From an uncultured Flavobacteriales bacterium (GTDB taxonomy: Bacteria > Bacteroidota > Bacteroidia > Flavobacteriales_D > Sanyastnellaceae), in contig CALACF010000521.1 in assembly GCA_937890245.1 (NCBI GenBank), forward strand, positions 1-5,776: 5,776 nt of DNA, written 5' to 3'. A program made the position numbers and the translations under genes. Of the stretch, positions 1 to 5,776 are shown piece by piece. The notes beneath the pieces are model-generated. The model had not been told where the DNA came from and made no database searches. It saw only the letters and a list, made by a program, of their open reading frames with translations. Numbering within the stretch: the first letter of the stretch is position 1; every line of letters starts with the position of its first letter.

Positions 1-3000
1 TAGATGTAGCGATTGATAGTGTTTCAACGGGTTGCTACACCATCGAACGGACTTGGACTGCAACCACAACTGACTCCTGCGGCAACGTTTCAATTGCGGA
101 CGGCGCGCAGCTCTTGTACGTGCAAGACGTGATTGCGCCGAGCATTGGAATTTCGGGCGTGGAAGCTGAACTCGCCTGCGATCAGTGGGTGTGCGACATT
201 GACCAGCTCGTCGAGTACGGCATCCTGACCTACGCCGACAACTGCGTAATCGACACGGCCTACGCATCGTGCTACGGCATGTCCGGCGGCTGCGTGACGC
301 CCGCACCGACCTTCAACGTTGTGTACACGGTCGTGGACGCCTGCGGCAACACGACGCTCGAGAGCCAATTCATCACGATGATCGATACCGTTTTACCGGA
401 AATCTCATTCGTTTGTCCGCCCGATACAACAGTGGGTCTCGATGCCAATTGCGAGGCGGACTGGACAGAAGGAGCGCTGGTTCCAATGCAAGTCAGCGTG
501 CTGGACAACTGCGATGTGCAGCCCACGCTCGACTACACCGTGGCCGACAGCGAACCGGTCTGGCTCTGCGAGCAGGGCGAGGGCAGCTTTGTGGTGGAAC
601 GCACATGGACGGCGGTTTCGGTCGACCATTGTGGCAACGAGGCCAACACCAGCTGCACCCAGGTTATCACGGTGGTCGACACGATCGCCCCTGTTGTAAC
701 AGACATTTTCTGCCCCACCGACACGGTGATCAACATGGACGCCTTGTGCGCGGCCGACCTCGGATTGGCGGCTCTGGGCGACGCCACAGCGCTGGCAGTT
801 GACGGTTGCGACAGCGATCCCGGCATTGCGATATTCCATATAGATGGGCCGAGCACCTTTGTGTGCGCGGTTGACAACGACTCGCTCGCCCAAGGCAGCT
901 ACAGCTTCGCCCGTACTTTCTACGCTTACTCCACAGACGACTGTGGCAACATAGGCGACACCATTTCATGCGAGCAGTTCATCGAGGTGAACGATGTGAC
1001 GGCCCCCGTGTTCTTGGACGCCGAACCGAGCGTGACAGTTTCTTGCGAGCTGCTTTATGACCCGACCGACCCGGCGTTGGTAGCGCTTGAATTTTACGAT
1101 GCCTGCGACTCCGAAGTGAGCGTGAGCATTTCAGCGGCGGCGGTAGACACGGGCTCAATGGGCGCGCCTTCTTGCCCCGGCATCTGGCTGCGGACGTGGA
1201 CGGTGACAGACGACTGCGGAAACAGCAGCTCTTTCGATCAAGAAGTGGTGCTGATTGACACGACGGCGCCCGGCATGGAATGCCCTGCCGATATCGAGAT
1301 CTATCTCGACTTGGACCCGACCGACGATACGACCACCGTGGCGCTCGGCGAGCCGATTTTGACGGACAACTGCACCCTGGTAGAGGAGATCGTCCTCGTA
1401 CATTTCGACAGCGAATTTGTCGTGGCCTGCGAAGGTGATGACGCCTTGCACGAAGGCACCCTGACCTTTGTTCGGACTTTCACGGCGACCGACGATTGCG
1501 GGAACTCCAGTGTCTGCGAGCAGGTTGTGAATATTCTGGATACCATCGCGCCATTGGCCTCACTCACAGACTCGATCGTGGCCTGCGAAGACTACGACGC
1601 CGAAGTGGAGTACACGGTGCTCAGCGCGAGCGACAACACGGACTCCGACGTGGCCTACAGCTGGGTTGAGGACAGCGTGTACGCTGTGGAATGTGTCGGC
1701 AGCTTCAAGGTCGACCGGACCTACACCTTTGTGGACGACTGCGGAAACTTTGTGGCCGTGCAGCAAACGGTGACGGTCGTTGACTTGAACGCGCCTTACG
1801 TGGTGGACGGCCCAACGCCCTACGCCCTGGCCTGCGAGGCGTACACAGATGCGCCAGAGGGTCCCGCCTACATCACAGTCGAGGACGGCTGCGGCGGCGC
1901 AGTGGATCTAACCTGGACCGACACCCCGTTCTCGGGCGGATGCGTTCAGCCATTTGGATTGGTTCTACGCCAATACGTCTTGGTCGACGATTGTGGAAAC
2001 GTCGGAACGTTCGAGCAATACCTCGAGCTCTTCGACGAGACGAACCCTGTCGTTTCCATCGTTTGCCCAGCGGATACGGTGCTGGTCGTCGATGCGGAAT
2101 GCATGACAGATTTGAGCGTGGACCTGCTGGGTTGGGCGCAAGCGAGTGCGACGGACAATTGCGGAACGGACGAGCCCGCCATCGAGGTGACTTTTGAGGA
2201 TGGCCTGCCCATCCCCGGCTGTATTGGCGAGTACGAAATCGTTCGAACCTTCACAGCTGTGGCTACAGACCACTGTGGCAACACAGACACGACAAGCTGC
2301 AATATGGTGATCAGCGTATTTGACCAAACCGGCCCGGTGACTGCCGTAATTTGTCCTCCCGACACGACCATTTCGCTGGAGGCAGACTGTACGGTCGACG
2401 TTTCTTACGACCTGCTCGGCACGCCGACTGTCAGCGCCATGGACGCCTGTGACCCTGCGACTGGGACGTCGTGGTGGCACGAAGATGGTGAGCAGACGAT
2501 GCTCTGTGACGGAGCGGACGGCGGCGAGGGCAGCGACGGCAACGACGAGGGCAGCTACAGCTTCACCCGGACATTCTACGCAACGTCGATTGATGGCTGC
2601 GGAAACCTGGGCGACACGGTTTCATGCGAGCAACTCATCACGGCGCTCGATGTGACAGCGCCGCTATTTGAAGGCGAGTTCAACACCTTTGTTGCCTGCG
2701 ACGTGTTCAACGCCGACTCTGTTTACGCCCTGACGGCAACGGACGGATGCGACAGCGAGGTCCAGATTTTCATCACCGCAGCATACCCCGTGAGTGCCTC
2801 ATGTGCAGGAACTTGGCTGCGCGAATACGATGCTGTCGACGACTGCGGCAACTGGAGCCACTACACGCAAATCATCAATGTCATCGACACGGTGGCACCG
2901 GTGATCACATTAAGCTGCCCCGATGATTTGGCCCTTTTTGTAGATGCCAATTGTTTTGCGGACACCAGCTTGGCTGGCACCGGCGAGGCCCTGGTAATCT

Positions 3001-5776
3001 TCAGCGACAACTGCGACGAAGCACTTGAAACGAGCTTTGCCCACGTTGACTTGGTTGAGGCGGGCGACTGCTCGGGCGAGTACGCGTTTACACGGACCTG
3101 GACGGCCACAGCGATGGACATGTGTGACAACTACACGAGCGTTTCTTGCTCGCAGACCGTCACAGTCAGCGATACATTGGCCCCAGTTTGGGACATTTTA
3201 GCGGACGCGGGTATGGACGCTGGCGCGCTTCCGGGTGACTCCACGGTCAGCTGTGGCTTCGTTCCAGAGGCGGCCGTCTTGACTGCAACCGATGGCTGCG
3301 ATCCTGTGGCTAGCGTGCTCTTTGAAGAGTTAACCGACGATTATGGTGCCGGTTGCGCAGGCGAGTACACCTTGACACGGACCTGGACCGCATCGGACGA
3401 TTGTGGCAACGAACTTGTGCATCAGCAAACCTTGGTCGTGATCGACACGGTCGCGCCGGTGTTCACGACGGAACTGCCTGCGGACACGTCGGTCAGCTGC
3501 CTCTCGATTCCAGCACCAGCTGCCATGGAGATTTTCGAGCTCTGCGATGCGGCGATCGAAATCGTGTTCTACCAATGGGCAACGCCAGGGGCTTGCGGTG
3601 ACGAGCAAATTATCACCCGTTCTTGGAGCGCTGTGGACTGTGCAGGAAACGCCATACAACACGAGCAAACCCTGACGGTGATCGACGATACGGCGCCCGT
3701 GATTGAAGGGCCATTAGAGCTGACGCTTTCATGCGAACTCTGGAGCGAAGACTCGCTCTATGCCGAAGCCTACGACCCTTGCGGAGGCGCAGGCGGAGCG
3801 GACGGCCTGGGCGGCGTGACCCTCGTGATGGGTGACGTGATGCCTTTCAGTGGCTCATGCGTGGCGTCCTATCTGGTGACATATGTCGCGACGGACGACT
3901 GCGGCAACGAGTCGACAATGATCCAATCGATCACCTTGATCGACACGGTGTCCCCTGTCTTTGACGCGGTACCCGCTGACGTGACGCTGCAATGTGGAGA
4001 CGACGGTTCGGTCGATGCGCTTGGATTTGCGATCGCCAGTGATGCGTGTGATGGCGATGTTGAGATTTCGTTCGAGGACGAGGTGATCGGCGTTCCTGGT
4101 GTGTACACGCTTGTGCGCCATTGGGCTGCCGAAGACATGTGCGGCAACACCGCGATGGCCGACCAGACGATCCAGTTTGTGGATACCGTGGCGCCCTTCT
4201 TTATGGAGGCCCTGCCCGGTGATTTGGTGGCGGCTTGCGATGATATTCCGGCTGTGGCCGTGTTGACGGCAACGGACAGCTGCAGTGGAGCTGGTGGCGT
4301 TGGAGCTGGTGACGGCGAAGCGGTCGCGGTTGTGTTCAGCGCGGATACCGTGGACGGCGACGACTGCGCGAGCGACTTTACGATCATCCGCACTTGGACG
4401 GCCGAAGACTTTAGCGGGAACGCGATTGTGCATGTTCAGACGATTGAAGTTGTGGACGATGTGGCGCCGCAGATCCTGAGTGGTCCAGCCGACGCCGTGG
4501 TTTCGTGCGATGATGTGCCAGCGCCAGCCGGCGTCGAGAGCCTGTCGGTGACGGACAACTGCGACGGTGACGTGCAGCTTGAATACTTGGGAGAGACTAC
4601 TGAAGCGGGCGGATGCAGCGCCGAAATGTTGCTGACCCGGACTTGGCTGGCGCTCGACTGCGCAGGCAACAGTTCGGAGTGGAGCCAGCTGTTGACTGTT
4701 GTTGACGATGTGGCGCCGGAGCTGGCGTTGAATTTTGCTGGGCTGGGTGCCGGAGCGGCCGTCGATACGTCGGTGGCCTGCGCGGCCGATGTGCCCGAGC
4801 TTGTGGCGAGTGCTATAGATGCGTGTGATGGCGAGCCGGTTGTGACGGCTTGGGCGGATACGCTGTCGGCCGACGGCTGTGGAAACAGCGTGGTGGCCCA
4901 TTACTTCATGGCGACCGACGGCTGTGGGAACAGCACGACGCAGGCCATCACGATCTCTGTCTTGGATACGATTGCGCCGCAGTGGACTGCGACCTGCGAT
5001 TTGGCGGATGGCGATGAGGCCAATTTCTGTTCGGCCGACTTCAACGGCGAAGTGCCTGCATTCCCTGGTCTGTGCGCTGTGGAGGCCGCAGATGCTTGCG
5101 GAGGCGAAGTCGAATTGGCATGGACAGCGACATCTGAAGGGGCCAACGCGCCAAATGACAGCGTGTTACAATACTGTGCGACGACCACTCCGGAGGCCTT
5201 CGCGGGCGGAATGACCTGTACAGGCTACGATCCGCATGCGATGCGCATGTTCAACTTCCCTGGCGCTGAATTGTATGTGTCTGTTGGAGATGGTGTTATA
5301 AGCCAAATGAGCGACGGCGCCTGGACGATTGGCCAGACTGTGGCAGACATCGGCAACCTGGAAGCCGGCTTCGAGATCGAGGTGCGGCTGGTCAACGGGA
5401 TGGATTGGGACGCATGGAGTGATCAGCCATTTGACACGGACTACAAGCAGGATTGTGAGGATCTGCCGGACAATCACCAAGCGTGGATGTATTGGACTTT
5501 GGAGAGTGGCACGTTGACGGGCTGGGGCGATTACGCCGGCAGCGAGATGACGATGAGCCATCAACCGGCCAACCTGTTCTACGGATTCCAAGTTGGCGAG
5601 GCAGCGAACAACATGAACGATGCGCACGGTTACAGCGGCTGGTTCTTCTACGACGGAACATTTGACGGTGCACCGATCACGGGCAGTGGCGATTTGTTCG
5701 GCCAGCTCGACTGCGCACTTCCCTACACGGTTCACTACGCGCACTCGGCGACGGATTGCTCTGGCAACGAGGCTGG
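1..5776 (+). CDS. Giant HYR-like (hyalin/Ig-like) tandem-repeat surface protein, internal fragment open at both ends
   Basis: Frame 3 reads 1,924 codons from nt 3 to 5774 with no stop; the last two bases begin another codon. No start, ribosome binding site, signal peptide or stop is present, so the true protein is longer at both ends. The sequence is a chain of Ig-like units separated by D-x-x-A-P junctions. Each ends in a R-T-[WF]-x-A-x-D-D-C-G-N strand and loop, which matches the bacterial HYR family and its cysteine-rich variant (I recall a Pfam family named HYR_4C; not checked). More than 80 cysteines in regular places imply disulfide-bonded units and therefore an exported protein. It is very acidic, with only two lysines (K569, K1815) and about 18 arginines, all CGN codons. 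The family is known for surface adhesins and matrix proteins of Bacteroidota, often exported by the type IX system. An adhesive or structural role is inference; no catalytic motif is visible. Confidence 0.95.
3..137 (+). other. C-terminal part of a HYR-like unit (U0) at the window edge
   Basis: Residues 1 to 45 carry the last part of a repeat unit. They include a 'TGCY' cysteine (C11), the strand R16-T-W-T-A, the loop D24-S-C-G-N with C26, and the closing strand that leads into D42-V-I-A-P46. The two cysteines occupy the third and fourth positions of a four-cysteine type B unit. Its first half lies upstream, which shows that the array begins before this window. Confidence 0.85.
396..2045 (+). 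repeat. Six-unit super-repeat, copy I (U2-U7, order A-A-B-A-B-B)
   Basis: Residues 132 to 681 (550 residues) hold units U2 to U7. Unit-specific marks recur in the same order further on. U2 ends in T-A-V-x-x-D-H-C-G-N with a 'TSC' strand, as does U8. U3 contains G-S-Y-S-F-x-R-T-F-Y-A, then G-D-T-x-S-C-E-Q, then D-V-T-A-P, as does U9. U4 contains C-D-S-E-V and a W-L-R strand, as does U10. U7 contains C-G-G-A and P-F-S-G-G-C-V, which recur in U14, and U1 shares S-G-G-C-V. U6 is unusual because Thr546 replaces the mid-unit cysteine and because it holds K569, the only lysine in U1 to U18. Confidence 0.7.
2508..2555 (+). repeat. Gly/Asp/Glu low-complexity loop in U9
   Basis: Residues 836 to 851 are almost only Gly, Asp, Glu, Ser, Asn and Ala. 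They lie between the fourth-strand cysteine (C835) and the G-S-Y-S-F strand. At DNA level the stretch is a run of GGC/GAC/GAG/AGC codons, and GAGGGCAGC occurs twice (2526-2534 and 2547-2555). This looks like a small slippage expansion. It makes U9 the longest complete unit, at 109 residues. The acidic, flexible loop could bind divalent cations, but no defined Ca2+ motif is clear. Confidence 0.6.
3774..3817 (+). repeat. Glycine-rich loop in U14
   Basis: After D-P-C (C1260) the unit has a run of Gly, Ala, Asp and Leu before the next strand begins at V-T-L-V. The matching place in U7 is shorter (D-G-C-G-G-A-V-D-L). The extra residues therefore look like a local expansion of an existing C-G-G-A motif through GGC/GGA/GCG codons. 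The fold would tolerate this in a loop between strands. Confidence 0.5.
4287..4310 (+). repeat. Short direct repeat (GGAGCTGGT twice) in the U16 loop
   Basis: GGAGCTGGT occurs at 4287-4295 and again at 4302-4310, in frame, and encodes G-A-G both times. It forms a Gly/Ala-rich loop just after the D-S-C loop (C1427) of U16. This is the same relative place as the U14 glycine loop and is consistent with replication slippage that adds whole codons. Confidence 0.65.
4869..4934 (+). repeat. Duplicated D-G-C-G-N-S segment within U18
   Basis: The 21-nt segments 4869-4889 and 4914-4934 differ at only two positions and both encode [AT]-D-G-C-G-N-S. They lie 45 nt apart in the same frame. The second (C1641) is the normal end-of-unit loop. 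The first (C1626) stands where other type B units have the third cysteine, in a G-x-C-x-G context. A local duplication or conversion appears to have rewritten that site while keeping the cysteine. Confidence 0.75.
4977..5776 (+). other. U19: HYR-like unit split by an inserted domain, incomplete at the window end
   Basis: After the junction L-D-T-I-A-P1659 the unit begins in type A style, with cysteines in 'TATCD' and 'NFCSAD' and then D-A-C-G-G-E-V. The expected closing strand and loop do not follow at the usual distance. They appear only at residues 1904 to 1922, as a C-A-L-P-Y-T-V strand and A-T-D-C-S-G-N (C1919). The residues in between form a separate domain. The unit is at least 265 residues, against 79 to 109 for the others, and its last strand lies past the window. 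It has more cysteines than a normal type A unit. Confidence 0.75.
5217..5714 (+). other. Inserted non-HYR domain within U19 (function unknown)
   Basis: Residues 1739 to 1904, between C1739 and C1904, do not resemble the repeats. The region is richer in Met, Trp, Phe, Tyr, Asn and Gln, has a single internal cysteine (C1818), and holds one of the two lysines (K1815). It starts with a stretch around F-N-F-P-G-A-E-L-Y-V-S-V-G-D-G, which looks like beta strands. It ends with L-T-G-W-G-D-Y-A-G-S, then Q-P-A-N-L-F-Y-G-F-Q-V-G, then A-N-N-M-N, then Y-S-G-W-F-F-Y. The second half recalls, from memory only, a motif seen in some secreted PEP-CTERM-type proteins (G-x-G-x-Y-A-G ... F-Q-x-G-x-G-A-N-x-K-N ... 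G-x-S-G-W-F). A beta-sandwich that binds a ligand, such as a carbohydrate, is possible but unproven. Confidence 0.55.

Larger units (their letters stand above)
2046..3953 (+). repeat. Super-repeat, copy II (U8-U14), one type B unit longer than copy I
   Basis: Residues 682 to 1317 hold U8 to U14 in the order A-A-B-A-B-B-B. U8 to U11 match U2 to U5 in type and in local motifs, and U14 is the counterpart of U7 by its C-G-G-A and P-F-S-G-S-C-V motifs. U12 and U13 therefore stand where copy I has only U6, so one type B unit was gained here or lost from copy I. U8 to U13 happen to total 550 residues, the same as U2 to U7, but the U7/U14 match argues for the seven-unit reading. The U11 loop reads M-C-D-N in place of C-G-N. 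The U13 loop is shortened to D-C-A-G-N. Confidence 0.62.
138..4976 (+). repeat. Tandem array of 18 complete HYR-like units (U1-U18)
   Basis: Nineteen junction prolines, at residues 46, 132, 230, 335, 423, 517, 598, 682, 778, 887, 966, 1061, 1152, 1232, 1318, 1398, 1489, 1572 and 1659, delimit 18 units. Their lengths are 86, 98, 105, 88, 94, 81, 84, 96, 109, 79, 95, 91, 80, 86, 80, 91, 83 and 87 residues. Type A units (U2, U3, U5, U8, U9, U11) start with C-P-x-D and have an extra cysteine in the last strand. Type B units (all others) start without C-P and have a cysteine in the second strand (as in 'TVSC'). Every unit has a D-x-C-x loop in the middle except U6, where Thr replaces the Cys. Every unit ends with a D-x-C-G-N loop or a close variant: MCDN in U11, DCAGN in U13 and U17, FSGN in U16. 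Amino acid identity between units is modest, so the array is old and diverged and not a recent satellite expansion. Confidence 0.92.
3954..4976 (+). repeat. C-terminal-side block of type B units (U15-U18)
   Basis: Residues 1318 to 1658 are four consecutive type B units, closer to each other than to the super-repeat region. U16 and U17 share the junction V-V-D-D-V-A-P and starts of the kind '[GA]D.[V]..C-D-D-[IV]-P-A'. U15 is closest to the classic HYR form, with G-V-P-G-V-Y-T-L replacing the usual G-x-C-x-G-x-Y strand, and so lacks its third cysteine. U16 has F-S-G-N in place of C-G-N (S1471) and so lacks its fourth. U18 has two D-G-C-G-N-S motifs. Codons shift mildly here: GAT is used nearly as often as GAC for Asp, while in U1-U3 GAC is used about three times as often. 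Confidence 0.72.

Noticed and set aside
269..802. Shorter open frames on both strands across the window (for example 269-802 +, 405-893 -, 1965-2480 -, 5166-5744 -)
   Set aside because: All overlap the continuous + strand frame, which has repeat structure throughout. Their predicted products are Arg/His/Cys-rich and low in order, as expected for shadows of a GC-rich gene.
1638..1640. Missing cysteine in U6 (Thr546) and in U16 (Ser1471) as sequencing errors
   Set aside because: The frame is intact and the surrounding motif is preserved in both. The changes pair with cysteine loss in the neighbouring unit, so real variation is more likely, although raw reads were not available.
2508..2555. Possible calcium-binding (RTX or dockerin-like) motif in the Gly/Asp-rich stretch of U9
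   Set aside because: No GGxGxDxUx nonapeptide repeat and no EF-hand spacing is present. The stretch is a short irregular Gly/Asp/Glu loop.
3855..4901. A 348-codon open frame on the minus strand, the longest start-to-stop frame in the window
   Set aside because: It is exactly in phase with the + strand codons, so it is open only because the real gene uses no TTA, CTA or TCA codons there. Its translation is rich in His, Arg and Val without domain logic, while the + frame over the same bases shows regular HYR units.
1..5776. CRISPR array, tRNA, rRNA, insertion sequence ends, promoter or terminator
   Set aside because: The repeats are protein-level, with a period of about 80 to 110 codons and low DNA identity. 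No RNA gene fold, inverted-repeat element ends or non-coding gap was seen, and the whole window is coding.
4977..5776. A second gene beginning inside the domain of different composition near the end
   Set aside because: The + frame continues without a stop and returns to a HYR-type loop (A-T-D-C-S-G-N) at the window end. The composition change is therefore best read as a nested domain in the same protein.

Overview
The window lies entirely inside one very large protein-coding gene on the + strand. Frame 3 (codons starting at every multiple of 3, from nt 3) stays open for 1,924 consecutive codons. Neither the start codon nor the stop codon is in the window. There is no intergenic sequence, RNA gene, promoter, terminator, mobile element or CRISPR array.

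The product is a secreted, acidic, cysteine-rich tandem-repeat protein. It is built from immunoglobulin-like units of the hyalin-repeat (HYR) type. Each unit starts at a junction of the form [VIL]-[VIF]-D-x-x-A-P and ends with a strand and loop of the form R-T-W-x-A-x-D-D-C-G-N. I count a C-terminal part of one unit, then 18 complete units of 79 to 109 residues (U1 to U18), then a last unit (U19) that carries a foreign domain of about 165 residues and runs off the window. Unit starts in nt are: U1 138, U2 396, U3 690, U4 1005, U5 1269, U6 1551, U7 1794, U8 2046, U9 2334, U10 2661, U11 2898, U12 3183, U13 3456, U14 3696, U15 3954, U16 4194, U17 4467, U18 4716, U19 4977.

Units come in two kinds. 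Type A (about 94 to 109 residues) normally has six cysteines, including a 'CPxDT' near its start and a '[TV]SC' in its last strand. Type B (about 79 to 91 residues) normally has four. The order U1 to U14 shows a higher-order period of about six units (about 1.65 kb). This points to growth by multi-unit duplication. U12 to U18 are all type B.

HYR arrays with D-x-C-G-N loops, and the lack of any other gene over 5.8 kb, are typical of giant surface or secreted proteins of Bacteroidota, especially Flavobacteriales and relatives. These usually carry a C-terminal type IX secretion sorting domain ('gliding motility-associated C-terminal' type). That domain would lie downstream and is not visible here. 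The GC-rich codon use suggests a higher-GC member, for example from an uncultured aquatic or wastewater lineage. The taxonomic call is inference.

I found no new multi-gene system. The points of interest are inside the repeat protein: the hexad super-repeat, the cysteine parity pattern, the nested domain in U19, and the near absence of lysine.
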